Shown here piece by piece: positions 15,941 through 24,003 of a stretch of DNA of 47,657 nucleotides. Each line of letters begins with the position of its first letter. Within the stretch, counting starts at the first letter, position 1. Position numbers and translations under genes: made by a program. The notes below the pieces were generated by a model. It worked only from the letters and a program-made list of their open reading frames with translations. It did not search any database and was not told the origin of the DNA. Origin of the DNA: Ruminococcus sp. UBA4385. GTDB taxonomy: Bacteria; Bacillota_A; Clostridia; Oscillospirales; Ruminococcaceae. The stretch lies in assembly GCA_002391065.1 (NCBI GenBank), contig DGRP01000088.1, positions 1 through 47,657 of the forward strand, read 5' to 3'.

Positions 15941-17557
15941 TTACTTTCGGTTTTTTCGGCAGAGCTCCGTTACCTGCTCTGCTGTAACTGCACCGTCAAA
16001 ATGTCTGCGGGAGATAAGGCTCGCAGGTGTTGTGAAAAATGAATTTCGTGACAGAAGCCTGTCGGTATCCGCAGGCTCGGAAAGCCTTCCCGAGAGAAAC
16101 ACTGCGCTCCTGTGTGAGAGCTCCGCACAGAACTCCGTATCGTGGCTTACTGCAATTATAGTCATGCCCTCGCTGTTGAGCTCCTTCAGTATACCGATAA
16201 GGCGCTCACGGGACTGTGAATCAAGGCTTTTTGTGGGCTCATCTAACAGCAGAAGCTTTGGCTTCAGGGAGAGCACCTTTGCAAGCGCCAGAAGCTGACG
16301 CTCTCCGCCTGAAAGGTCATAGGGGTGCTTGTCCGCAAGCTTATCAAGCCCGAAGGGTATATCTGTAATGTGCATATCGTCAAGCTCCTCACGGACAGAG
16401 TTCCTGAGGAACAGCGTTGTAACGTCCTGAGGCAGCATTGCAAGCGTGCCCATATAGAGCGAGCCGTTTTTATAGTCTCTGAGCTTCTTTCCGAACACCG
16501 TGATTTTTCCCGAAACTGCCCTCAGTGCTCCTGCAATAAGCGAGAGCATAGTTGTCTTGCCCGAGCCGTTCGCTCCGAGGACGGTGAATATTTCGCCCTC
16601 GTAAACTGTGAGGTCAAGGTCTTTTATTATGTCGGGCTGATCTTTTTTGTAGCGGAAGGAAAGCTCCTTTATCCCGACTGCCTTAACGTCAGAGTGATTG
16701 TGCTCCTGTCTGTCAAGTGACCTGACAGCATTTGCGAATGTGCCTGTCACAAAGCGCCTTGCAGAGGTAACATCACAGGGGCAGCTGCCCTTGCCGTCAA
16801 GGGAGTGAAATATCCTCACGGGAGCAGGCATAGCACGAAGCAGTTTCCCGTCATCTGAGATAAGCTCCATAGCTTTTGATCTCGTTTCGCAGAAGCGGAG
16901 TCTGCCGCTGTCAAGACAGAGAAGCTTGTCTGCAAAGGGCAGGATATTGTCGAGCCTGTGTTCAGCAATGATGACAGTGAGAGAGCGCTCCCGTACAAGC
17001 CTTGCGACTGTCTGTGTAAAGGTCTGTGAGGCAACAGGGTCAAGCTGGGAGCAGGGCTCATCAAGGATAAGAACCCTTGGGTCCATTATCATTACAGCTG
17101 CCAGAGTAAGCATCTGCTTTTCGCCGCCCGAGAGGGTAGCCGTGTCTCTGTGAAGCTTATCGTTCAGCCCGAAATAGGCGGCTGTTTCTGCCACCCTGAC
17201 GGCTATCTCATCACGCCCGAGCCCAAGGTTTTCAAGCCCGAAGGCAAGCTCATGCCAGACTTTGTCGGTAACTATCTGCTGCTCGCAGTCCTGAGTTACA
17301 AAGCCTGCAAGGCAGGCACTTTCTTTCACACCGAGAAGGGAAGTGTCTTTGCCGTCTATCATAACTTTGCCCGAAAGCTCACCGTTTGGAATGACCTCTC
17401 TTTTCAGACAGCGCAGCAAGGTAGACTTTCCGCTTCCGCCCGCACCGCATACGAGCAGCACCTCGCCCTCGCCGAGTTCAAACGAAATATCACTGACCGC
17501 AGGCTCAGCGCACAGAGGGTACTTAAAGCTCAGGCCTTCGACACTAAGAAGCGCCAT
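15941..17557 (-). CDS. ECF transporter double ATPase (EcfA1-EcfA2 fusion)
   Basis: 538 residues with two complete ABC ATPase domains in one chain. First: Walker A CGAGGSGKSTLL near 37-48, signature LSGGEKQMLTLA, Walker B RVLILDEPCSQLDP, switch AEHR. Second: Walker A LGANGSGKTTML near 330, signature LSGGERQLLALAK, Walker B LLLLDEPTKSLD, switch VSHD. All catalytic elements are intact. Most ECF systems use two separate ATPases; fused forms are known. ATG 17557 has GGTGGTGA upstream; the gene overlaps the end of ecfT by 28 bases and ends 12 bases before the S-component start. Confidence 0.93.
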   Translation of the reverse strand: MALLSVEGLSFKYPLCAEPAVSDISFELGEGEVLLVCGAGGSGKSTLLRCLKREVIPNGELSGKVMIDGKDTSLLGVKESACLAGFVTQDCEQQIVTDKVWHELAFGLENLGLGRDEIAVRVAETAAYFGLNDKLHRDTATLSGGEKQMLTLAAVMIMDPRVLILDEPCSQLDPVASQTFTQTVARLVRERSLTVIIAEHRLDNILPFADKLLCLDSGRLRFCETRSKAMELISDDGKLLRAMPAPVRIFHSLDGKGSCPCDVTSARRFVTGTFANAVRSLDRQEHNHSDVKAVGIKELSFRYKKDQPDIIKDLDLTVYEGEIFTVLGANGSGKTTMLSLIAGALRAVSGKITVFGKKLRDYKNGSLYMGTLAMLPQDVTTLFLRNSVREELDDMHITDIPFGLDKLADKHPYDLSGGERQLLALAKVLSLKPKLLLLDEPTKSLDSQSRERLIGILKELNSEGMTIIAVSHDTEFCAELSHRSAVFLSGRLSEPADTDRLLSRNSFFTTPASLISRRHFDGAVTAEQVTELCRKNRK

Positions 17558-18408
17558 CTGACATTCACCACCGTTTCCGTAACTGACGGCACAGCCGCCA
17601 GCAAAGTATATGCTGTTATTCCCAGTGCTCCGAGGGCAGAGCTTTCAGACATTCTGACCTCGGGATAGAAAGCTGTATCGAGCTTATCGAAGCCTGCCGC
17701 AGCCCAGCACAGTGCCGAAAGCAGCACCGTTATCAGGCAGAGGAGCACATCACGTCTTCCGAAGCGTGCTGAGGTAAAGGCTGTGCGCTTGGCACTTCCG
17801 CAGCCCCTTGCCGCCATGCTGTCGGCAGTGACTATACCGTTTTCCAGAGCCCATGAGATCACTGAGGAAATCACTCTCATATTGGCGTGTATCAGGTCAA
17901 TGATATTGCCGTCTTTATAAAGACCTGTCGCCTTCTGGGCTGTTTTGGTCTTTCGGTACTGAGAGCGTATCATAGGAATATATCTGAGAGCCGAGGACAT
18001 TACGAGCGCCGCCCTTGGTGAAAGCTTTCCGAACACTCTGAGCGTTTTTTCACTGTCCATTATCTTCGAGAAGCTGTAGAACCAGTACACCACCGAGCAC
18101 AGTGCCGCCGCAGAGTTCAGCCCGTAGAGAAAGGATTCCAGTGTTACGGGGCTGTCATTTATCATGAAGAGGATAGTTTCGCCCTTATGGGAAATAATCG
18201 GGTTTACGAGCGTCAGCACTGCAAAAAGGAGCAGTGAATACAAATGAACCTTCACCGAACCTCTTGGGTCTCTGAGCGTGACAAACACCGCCGACCCGAC
18301 CAGAGACACCGCCGTTATCCACGGGTGAGGTGCCGTCATCGGTATCAGTGTTACGCATATAAAGTACATCGTTACGCTCAGAGCGTCAAGCTCGGATAGT
18401 TTTCTCAT
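17530..18408 (-). CDS. ECF transporter transmembrane subunit EcfT
   Basis: 292 residues, about six transmembrane helices plus the cytoplasmic coupling helices. The second coupling helix motif Ala-Arg-Gly is visible in SMAARGCGS, and RYIPMIRSQYRKTKTAQKATG is the usual region before it. Together with the fused EcfA and the S component it forms a dedicated (group I) ECF importer. AAGGAAA precedes the ATG at 18408. A 113-base gap containing an interspersed repeat separates it from the upstream binding-protein gene. Confidence 0.9.
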   Translation of the reverse strand: MRKLSELDALSVTMYFICVTLIPMTAPHPWITAVSLVGSAVFVTLRDPRGSVKVHLYSLLLFAVLTLVNPIISHKGETILFMINDSPVTLESFLYGLNSAAALCSVVYWFYSFSKIMDSEKTLRVFGKLSPRAALVMSSALRYIPMIRSQYRKTKTAQKATGLYKDGNIIDLIHANMRVISSVISWALENGIVTADSMAARGCGSAKRTAFTSARFGRRDVLLCLITVLLSALCWAAAGFDKLDTAFYPEVRMSESSALGALGITAYTLLAAVPSVTETVVNVRWRFLVSKA

Positions 18409-18461
18409 TTTTTAATTTCCTTATAATCATTATTTCTCCTGCCTTGAATGCGGAGCAAGAT

Positions 18462-18477
18462 AGTGCGGAGATTAGCC
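18462..18477 (+). repeat. Interspersed repeat copy B (AGTGCGGAGATTAGCC)
   Basis: One mismatch from the copy at 3063-3078. It lies in the 113-base gap between the transcobalamin-like gene and ecfT and is followed by CAGTCTTGCAGACGGCTG, a weak inverted repeat. Confidence 0.5.
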
Positions 18478-18521
18478 CTCAGTCTTGCAGACGGCTGTGC
18501 ATATTCCCCGATCACCTATCA

Positions 18522-20132
18522 TCAAAGGTCTTTCTCAATGTTGCGTGTGTATAGCCATTCAATGCTGTCGCCGTCTTTCAGCTCGTATGATGAGCACCCT
18601 ACAGAAGCACTTACTCCGTTGACATGGTATACCCAGCCCGAAAGCTCCCCGAAATCAAATTCGTATATCTGCCCGATACCCGAAATGTATATGTTCTTAG
18701 CACCCTTTGTATCAAGCCTGATGTTATTCTCCTTGCAGACTGAAAGCAGAATGTCATATACGCTCTCGCCCTTGTGAAGCTCACAGTCGGTCTTTGCAAG
18801 GATCGTTCCGTCATCGGGGACTTTTCCGCCCTCGCCTGCTATAGTGTCACAGCGGATAGAAATTGTAACAGCGCCCGTCACGGCAGCGGTTTTTGAGGAG
18901 CTTTCCGAGTAGTATTCCTTCTCGGTCTTAATGTCGGTAAAGGCAATTACCGCACAAAGCCCTCCTGCGATAAGTGCGATGAAAACAAAGTTCTTAGGGC
19001 TTTTCTTTTTCAGCACCAGCAGAATAATGACTACGCCTATACACACAAGGAGCACTGCGCCTATTGCTATGGGCTTGTAGCCGATGCTGTCCTTTTCGGC
19101 CTTGCTGTCTGCTTCTGAGGTGCTCTCCGAAACAGTTCTGCTTTCAGTCTTAGAACTACTCTCGGCAGGCTTCGGAGATGGGCTTTCCTGAACGCTGTCA
19201 AACACATAGAGCGGAGTGTTTCCGTTTTTCATTCTGAGGTATGACACCAGTGAGTAAAAAGCCTCAACTGTGGCGGTCTCGTTAGCTTCCTTGCCTGCTA
19301 TGTGGCTGAATGAGCCGTCATCGGCTTTGTAGGAGAGGAGTGCATCTATCGGGCTTTTGCCGTTCCTGATGAAGCGCTCGTCTGTGGTGCAGTCGATCCC
19401 GAGGGCAGATAAAGCGCAGATAACCTGAGAACAGCTCTCGGAGTTTTCTGCTCCCATGCTCATAAAGCCGCCGCTGTCAAGCTGCCTTTCAGAGAGAAAT
19501 CCGATAGCCTTTTCGCAGGCTGAATTAACCTCGGAATTGTCATCGCAAAGGGGCGCTAATGCCTGCAAGGTCATAGCGGTAACGTCAATGTCTCCGAATT
19601 CGCCCATTACTGCCCAGCCGCCGTCCGATAGCTGCATAGACAGTATCTCGGCAGCTACACTGTCGGCAGTTACGCCCTCAGCCGTGAAGCCGTTATTTAG
19701 AATATGCAGGCCGAACACATAGCTCATTATGCCCTGTTCCCCGACCGAGGTGGAGAGCGCTTCGGTGATATATGGGCTGTCCTTGCCTGCCGCTATGAGG
19801 GCTAAAGCATACTTCTCCCTTGTGGTTGCAGAGGGGACTTCATTCTCAGAGAGGTATTTTTCCAAAGCCTCTGAATATGCAGAGAGGTCAATATCGCAGT
19901 ACTGCGAAAGGCTCATGGCGTACCATTCGGAGTCTGTGCCTGCACCCTTGGGAAGGTCTGTATCTGCGGCTTTCTGCAGGGTCTCGCTGTCCGAGCCCCC
20001 GAACCTGTATTCAAGTATGCTGCCGACCGTCTGCGAAATGTCCTCATTAGCAAAAGTCGGGAGTGCGAAACTCCCGACTGTGATAACTATTGCCGTCAAA
20101 GCGGATAGTACCGCCGTGATCTTACTTATCAT
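18522..20132 (-). CDS. Transcobalamin/intrinsic-factor-like surface protein (alpha barrel + DUF4430)
   Basis: 536 residues. Signal peptide 1-28 (cut after PTFA). Residues about 35-305 form a helical repeat domain with three QW-like motifs (MQLSDGGWAVMG near 166, RQLDSGGFMSMG near 216, YKADDGSFSHIA near 268), the pattern of (alpha/alpha)6 toroids such as prenyltransferases and cobalamin-binding intrinsic factor. A Ser/Glu-rich linker (315-347) leads to two transmembrane helices (354-374, 381-398). Residues about 420-533 are a DUF4430 domain (KGESVYDILLSVCKENN, GELSGWVYHVNGV, LKDGDSIEWLYT), equivalent to the beta domain of transcobalamins. In the eukaryotic proteins these two domains sandwich cobalamin. 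The gene precedes EcfT/EcfA/CbrT-like genes, so it is probably the surface corrinoid capture protein. Its ATG overlaps the upstream gene by 11 bases. Confidence 0.78.
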   Translation of the reverse strand: MISKITAVLSALTAIVITVGSFALPTFANEDISQTVGSILEYRFGGSDSETLQKAADTDLPKGAGTDSEWYAMSLSQYCDIDLSAYSEALEKYLSENEVPSATTREKYALALIAAGKDSPYITEALSTSVGEQGIMSYVFGLHILNNGFTAEGVTADSVAAEILSMQLSDGGWAVMGEFGDIDVTAMTLQALAPLCDDNSEVNSACEKAIGFLSERQLDSGGFMSMGAENSESCSQVICALSALGIDCTTDERFIRNGKSPIDALLSYKADDGSFSHIAGKEANETATVEAFYSLVSYLRMKNGNTPLYVFDSVQESPSPKPAESSSKTESRTVSESTSEADSKAEKDSIGYKPIAIGAVLLVCIGVVIILLVLKKKSPKNFVFIALIAGGLCAVIAFTDIKTEKEYYSESSSKTAAVTGAVTISIRCDTIAGEGGKVPDDGTILAKTDCELHKGESVYDILLSVCKENNIRLDTKGAKNIYISGIGQIYEFDFGELSGWVYHVNGVSASVGCSSYELKDGDSIEWLYTRNIEKDL

Positions 20133-21150
20133 TCTTCTTATGAGCGATTACTGCTGCTGCCGCAAGAGCTGCTGTGCCTGCGATCATAAGACCGACAGGG
20201 CTGCTGCCTGTCTGTGCGTTTGCAGTGTTTGCGTCGCTTCCGCCGCCTGCTGCTGTGCCCGCAGCGTTGTTTGTGCCGCCCTTGTTGTCAGCCGCTGCTG
20301 CCTTGCTGCTGTCAGCTGCCTTTGAGCTGTCGGACTTGCTCTCAGATGTGTCAGCCTTGGAGCTGTCTGCGCTGCTCTCGGAGGTGTTCTTGCTGCTGTC
20401 CTCGGAAGCTTTTGAACTGTCGGTCTCGGGCTGAGAGTCAGATGTATCAGGGGTAACAGGGTCAACTACGATAACTGCAACAGGTGAAGCAAGAAGCTCG
20501 CTCTCAGACTGTGCTGTTACTACATAGTCGCCCGACTCAGCAAATTTTACAGTTGCCTTTCCGTCCTTATCGGTAACGTAATCTGTTTTTACACCGTTCA
20601 GTGAGATAACCGCACCCTCAACAGGCTGAACTACAGGCTGATAGTTTGCGTCAAAGGCGATCTTTGAGAGTGTGAAATCAATGCTCTTGCCCTGATCTAC
20701 TGTGGCGTCCTTGACATCGAAATAGCTGTAGGTGTCCTTAAAGGTCTTAGTGTCAGAGTAAACATAAGCGTATAACTCATCGCCGTCTTTGAGCTCGTCT
20801 TCAAGGCTCATAGCCATACCGTCATTTACATAGTAGCCGTAGCTGCCGCCGTTCTCTATTCCCCAGAGCTTCTGAAGCGACAGTCCCCACTGGCTTTTCT
20901 CGGACTTGTAGCCTGCTGCTGCACCGCCTTCAAAGCCATTCTCGTGAGCACAGTAAAGAGCATCGTTTATTGTGAGCTTTCCGTCGCTGTCGATATCAGT
21001 TACATCGATATTTTCACGAATAAGCATAATGCTGTCTTTACCTGCATTGATAGTTACATTAACCGAGACAGAATCAGCTGCAAAGGCTGAAACGCTTGTT
21101 GTCATTGCAGCAAGAACGATTGCTGCTGCAAAGCTTGCTATTTTCTTCAT
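20122..21150 (-). CDS. Cell-wall-anchored protein with DUF4430-like domain
   Basis: 342 residues. Signal peptide 1-24. Residues 27-133 look like a DUF4430-type beta domain (LSLQKLWGIENGGSYGYYVN, LKDGDELYAYVYSD) into which an EF-hand/dockerin-like loop is inserted (DVTDIDSDGKLTINDAL, residues 49-65), probably binding calcium. A bacterial Ig-like domain follows (about 172-228), then a long Ser/Asp/Lys-rich wall-spanning region (235-310) and a sorting signal: NAQTGSSPVG, hydrophobic helix, HKKNDK. First gene of the operon; the RBS AAGGAGAAG precedes the ATG. I infer an outermost corrinoid-capturing or displaying protein that hands ligand to the membrane-tethered partner. Confidence 0.75.
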   Translation of the reverse strand: MKKIASFAAAIVLAAMTTSVSAFAADSVSVNVTINAGKDSIMLIRENIDVTDIDSDGKLTINDALYCAHENGFEGGAAAGYKSEKSQWGLSLQKLWGIENGGSYGYYVNDGMAMSLEDELKDGDELYAYVYSDTKTFKDTYSYFDVKDATVDQGKSIDFTLSKIAFDANYQPVVQPVEGAVISLNGVKTDYVTDKDGKATVKFAESGDYVVTAQSESELLASPVAVIVVDPVTPDTSDSQPETDSSKASEDSSKNTSESSADSSKADTSESKSDSSKAADSSKAAAADNKGGTNNAAGTAAGGGSDANTANAQTGSSPVGLMIAGTAALAAAAVIAHKKNDK

Positions 21151-21199
21151 TTTCCATCTTCTCCTTTCAAACGGGGTTTTATCCCACTAACTGACTATA

Positions 21200-21228
21200 A
21201 TTTTACACCCTTTATCTCTGTTTGTCAA
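21200..21228 (-). promoter_or_regulatory. Promoter of the predicted corrinoid uptake operon
   Basis: Minus strand TTGACA, 17 bases, TAAAAT, leaving a leader of only about 45 bases. No cobalamin riboswitch (no B12-box-like sequence) fits in this leader. Confidence 0.7.
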
Positions 21229-21332
21229 GGCTTTGACTTGATTTTTATACCAATTCATCAAAATGCTCAATTACAGGGCTCCGAGAGGGTCGAAAAACAG
21301 CAAAGAGAACTCCCGAAATTGCGCTTTTGCAC

Positions 21333-21361
21333 TTGCACTTTTTGAAAAACTGTGTTATAAT
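21333..21361 (+). promoter_or_regulatory. Promoter of the small membrane protein and proS
   Basis: TTGCAC, 17 bases, TATAAT on the plus strand, about 24 bases before the expected RBS. Confidence 0.7.
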
Positions 21362-21391
21362 GGTATATGTGTTTGTTCGGGAGGCGGTAAA

Positions 21392-21697
21392 ATGAACAAG
21401 GAGCTGCTGGGTAAGTTCGCTGATTTCGGGCTGAGCTTTGCAATAATAATGGCGCTGATAGTGCTTGCCTGCCTTGTTACGCCGAGGATAGCTAAGTTTA
21501 TCGAGAAGAAAAATCCGAGGATAGCCGAGCGAAACCGTCAGGCTGAGGAGAAATACACCTCGCCCGAGAAATATGAGGTCAAGGATCCCTACGGGAAGCA
21601 GGAAACACCCGAAGGCTTCGATCCTAATTATAAAATATATAACGAAGATATTTATGGAGTTGATTTCAAGCATGGCAAAAAACAAAAAAATGGTTGA
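21392..21697 (+). CDS. Small single-pass membrane protein upstream of proS
   Basis: 101 residues: [12 protein letters not shown], one transmembrane helix (about 13-32, [18 protein letters not shown]), then a charged, Pro-rich cytoplasmic tail with [17 protein letters not shown] and [17 protein letters not shown]. Family unknown. ATG 21392 has GGAGGCGG upstream; the in-frame extension upstream crosses the promoter. Its end overlaps proS by 26 bases, so the two are probably translationally coupled. Confidence 0.7.
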   Translation: MNKELLGKFADFGLSFAIIMALIVLACLVTPRIAKFIEKKNPRIAERNRQAEEKYTSPEKYEVKDPYGKQETPEGFDPNYKIYNEDIYGVDFKHGKKQKNG

Positions 21698-23120
21698 TGC
21701 GATAACCTCAATGGACGAGGATTTCGCAAAGTGGTACACTGACATCTGCATGAAGGCAGAGCTTGTGTCCTACACAAGTGTAAAGGGCTGTATGGTAATA
21801 AGGCCTTACGGCTACGCTATCTGGGAGAATATACAGAAGAACCTTGACAGCAGGTTCAAGGCACTGGGACATGAGAATGTGTGTATGCCGATGTTTATCC
21901 CCGAGAGCCTTCTCCAGAAGGAGAAAGACCACGTTGAGGGTTTTGCTCCCGAGGTTGCATGGGTAACTCACGGAGGAAGCGAAAAGCTCGAGGACAGGCT
22001 CTGCGTAAGACCTACCTCCGAAACGCTTTTCTGCGAGCATTATGCCGAGATCGTACACTCTTACAGAGATCTGCCGAAGCTTTACAATCAGTGGGTATCT
22101 GTAGTAAGGTGGGAGAAGACCACAAGACCGTTCCTCAGATCCCGTGAGTTCCTGTGGCAGGAGGGTCACACCATTCACGAGACTGCCGAGGAGGCCATTC
22201 AGGAGACCGAGCAGATGCTCAATGTTTATGCCGATTTCTGTGAGAAAGACCTTGCTATGCCTGTAGTTAAGGGCAGAAAGACCGACTCCGACAAGTTCGC
22301 AGGCGCTGAGGCCACCTATGCTATAGAGGCTCTTATGCACGACGGCAAGGCTTTGCAGGCAGGCACCTCGCACTACTTTGGCGACGGGTTCGCAAGGGCT
22401 TTCGGTATACAGTTCACGAGCCGTGAGAACAAGCTTGAATATCCGCACCAGACCTCATGGGGAGTTACCACTCGTCTTATCGGTGCTATCATAATGACAC
22501 ACGGCGACGACAACGGACTTGTTCTTCCGCCTGCTGTGGCACCTGTTCAGGCAGTCATCATTCCGATACAGCAGTTCAAGGAAGGTGTTCTCGACAAGGC
22601 AAACGAGATAAAGGAAAAGCTCTCGGCACTGGGCATAAGGGTAAAGGTCGATGACAGAGATCAGTCTCCGGGCTGGAAGTTTGCCGAGCACGAGATGAGA
22701 GGCGTGCCGATCCGTATTGAGATAGGCCCTAAGGACATCGAGAGCAACCAGTGCGTAGTTGCAGCACGCTTCAACGGAGAGAAGCAGTTCATAGCACTTG
22801 ACGGCGAATTTGAGGGCAAGATAAAGGAGCTGCTCGATAAGACTATCCCCGAGGGAATGTTCGCAAAGGCTGCCGAGAACCGCAGGAACAAGACCTACAT
22901 CTGCAAGACAACCGACGAGATCATCAAGGCTCTTGAAGAAAAGGGCGACGGCTTTGTAAAGGCTATGTGGTGCGGCGAAGAGGCCTGCGAGGACAAGGTA
23001 AAGGAGCTTACGGGCGTAGGCTCAAGGTGTATGCCGTTTGAGCAGGAGGAGATCTCCGACGTATGCGTATGCTGCGGAAAGCCTGCCAAGAAAATGGTGC
23101 TCTGGGGCAAAGCGTACTGA
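21672..23120 (+). CDS. proS: Prolyl-tRNA synthetase, short archaeal/eukaryotic-like type
   Basis: Charges tRNA-Pro. 482 residues, without the editing insertion of the long bacterial form. Class II motifs are clear: motif 2 in [20 protein letters not shown] and motif 3 in [19 protein letters not shown], followed by an anticodon-binding domain ([20 protein letters not shown]) and the C-terminal zinc-binding end ([18 protein letters not shown]) of this subtype. Start ATG 21672 ([19 protein letters not shown]) matches homologues; an earlier ATG at 21654 is possible. Followed by a strong terminator. Confidence 0.96.
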   Translation: MAKNKKMVDAITSMDEDFAKWYTDICMKAELVSYTSVKGCMVIRPYGYAIWENIQKNLDSRFKALGHENVCMPMFIPESLLQKEKDHVEGFAPEVAWVTHGGSEKLEDRLCVRPTSETLFCEHYAEIVHSYRDLPKLYNQWVSVVRWEKTTRPFLRSREFLWQEGHTIHETAEEAIQETEQMLNVYADFCEKDLAMPVVKGRKTDSDKFAGAEATYAIEALMHDGKALQAGTSHYFGDGFARAFGIQFTSRENKLEYPHQTSWGVTTRLIGAIIMTHGDDNGLVLPPAVAPVQAVIIPIQQFKEGVLDKANEIKEKLSALGIRVKVDDRDQSPGWKFAEHEMRGVPIRIEIGPKDIESNQCVVAARFNGEKQFIALDGEFEGKIKELLDKTIPEGMFAKAAENRRNKTYICKTTDEIIKALEEKGDGFVKAMWCGEEACEDKVKELTGVGSRCMPFEQEEISDVCVCCGKPAKKMVLWGKAY

Positions 23121-23135
23121 TAATGATAAAACAGA

Positions 23136-23164
23136 ACGGACGGCGTAATGCCGTCCGTTTTTTG
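23136..23164. terminator. Terminator of proS
   Basis: ACGGACGGC/GCCGTCCGT stem, loop GTAAT, T-run on plus; T-rich on the minus strand as well, so it may also serve the convergent SHOCT gene. Confidence 0.85.
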
Positions 23165-23554
23165 TCAGATGTTCAGTATTTGTTTTTTCTTGGCTTCGTA
23201 TTCTTCCTCGGTGATAAGACCTTCATCAAGCATATTTTTATAAGCTGTTAATTCTTCCTTGGCTTTACCAGATGAAATACCACTATTGTTATTTTCTGAT
23301 GTATTATTGTTCATACTTGGTTGTTTTGATTGATTGTTTCCTTGAATATAATCATACATCATTTTTTCTTGTACTTGCTTTTTTAAGTCCGGCTTTGAAA
23401 ATGCATAAATCCAACCTATCAAACCCAAAAAGAATCCAAGAAAAAAATACGCTGCACCATTGTCATATCCCTTATCTATTATGGTTTGTCTTGTCACAGC
23501 ACCCCAAACTATTCCCCATATAAGAGCAACAACTAGCCAAACTTCTGTATACAT
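23165..23554 (-). CDS. SHOCT domain membrane protein
   Basis: 129 residues. Two hydrophobic helices at the N-terminus (about 5-20 and 34-52, joined by a short loop), an Asn/Gln/Ser-rich linker (73-95), and a C-terminal SHOCT motif (ELTAYKNMLDEGLITEEEYE, then AKKKQIL), a short helical pair seen at the ends of many small bacterial proteins. Start ATG 23554 has GGGAGGTTG nine bases upstream. The gene is visibly richer in A+T than its neighbours, which suggests recent acquisition. It is divergent from an XRE regulator and its promoter is covered by three operator-like dyads. Confidence 0.8.
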   Translation of the reverse strand: MYTEVWLVVALIWGIVWGAVTRQTIIDKGYDNGAAYFFLGFFLGLIGWIYAFSKPDLKKQVQEKMMYDYIQGNNQSKQPSMNNNTSENNNSGISSGKAKEELTAYKNMLDEGLITEEEYEAKKKQILNI

Positions 23555-23579
23555 CTTTTCAACCTCCCACAGCTCTTCT

Positions 23580-23652
23580 GCATTCAAACAAATGCTGTTT
23601 TTATTATTATAGCACTCAAATAAATGCATTTCAAGTGCATTCAAACGAATAC
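23580..23652. promoter_or_regulatory. Three operator-like dyads between divergent SHOCT and XRE genes
   Basis: Three copies of a 16-base imperfect palindrome, GCAYT-N6-AATRC: GCATTCAAACAAATGC (23580-23595), GCACTCAAATAAATGC (23612-23627) and GCATTCAAACGAATAC (23637-23652). The middle copy fills the spacer of the SHOCT promoter, one copy lies just downstream of the predicted start and one just upstream of -35. This is the arrangement expected for cooperative binding by a Cro/CI-type dimer, presumably the adjacent XRE protein. Confidence 0.65.
23606..23634 (-). promoter_or_regulatory. Promoter of the SHOCT gene
   Basis: Minus strand TTGAAA, 17 bases, TATAAT; the spacer coincides with the middle operator-like dyad. 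Confidence 0.75.
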
Positions 23653-23695
23653 ATGATAAAATCTACATAACATACAAATACAGAGGTGAAAAGTT

Positions 23696-23914
23696 ATGTA
23701 CTATTATCAAAGGATTCGTGATGTACGTGAAGATAATGACCTGTCACAGCAGCAGGTAGCAGATCTGCTTAATATAACCCGACAGCAATACCAGCTCTAC
23801 GAATCGGGCAAGCGTGAAATGCCTATGCATTTGTTCATTGTGCTTGCTAAGCACTATAACGTTTCGCTCGACTACCTTGCAGGGCTGAAAACACATAAAT
23901 CTCCTCTGAAATAG
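23696..23914 (+). CDS. XRE family regulator (HTH_3)
   Basis: A 72-residue protein consisting of a single Cro/CI helix-turn-helix: IRDVREDNDLSQQQVADLLN, ITRQQYQLYESGKREMP, FIVLAKHYNVSLDYLAGL. No C-terminal effector domain. ATG 23696 has GAGGTG nine bases upstream. It most likely represses the divergent SHOCT gene and itself through the three dyads in the shared intergenic region. Followed immediately by a terminator. Confidence 0.92.
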   Translation: MYYYQRIRDVREDNDLSQQQVADLLNITRQQYQLYESGKREMPMHLFIVLAKHYNVSLDYLAGLKTHKSPLK

Positions 23915-23948
23915 ACCGACCGCTCCGCAGGGGAACGGTCGGTTTTTT
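23915..23948 (+). terminator. Terminator, copy 1 of a duplicated element
   Basis: ACCGACCG/CGGTCGGT stem, loop CTCCGCAGGGGAA, then six T. Nearly identical to the terminator at 24772-24805. Confidence 0.9.
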
Positions 23949-23950
23949 GA

Positions 23951-23979
23951 TTGACTTTTATGCGTATCTGTGGTATAAT
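23951..23979 (+). promoter_or_regulatory. Promoter of the three-gene cassette
   Basis: TTGACT, 17 bases, TATAAT, starting three bases after the T-run of the preceding terminator. Confidence 0.8.
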
Positions 23980-24003
23980 CAGATCAGAAAGGAGGCGGCT
24001 GAA

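Noticed and set aside
20174..20465. Several overlapping frames around the Ser/Ala-rich stalk of the wall-anchored protein
   Set aside because: All are by-products of the repetitive Ser-Ser-Lys codons; only the minus-strand frame has signal peptide and sorting signal.
21708..22448. 246-codon minus-strand frame opposite proS
   Set aside because: Antisense to highly conserved synthetase motifs; no RBS or promoter.
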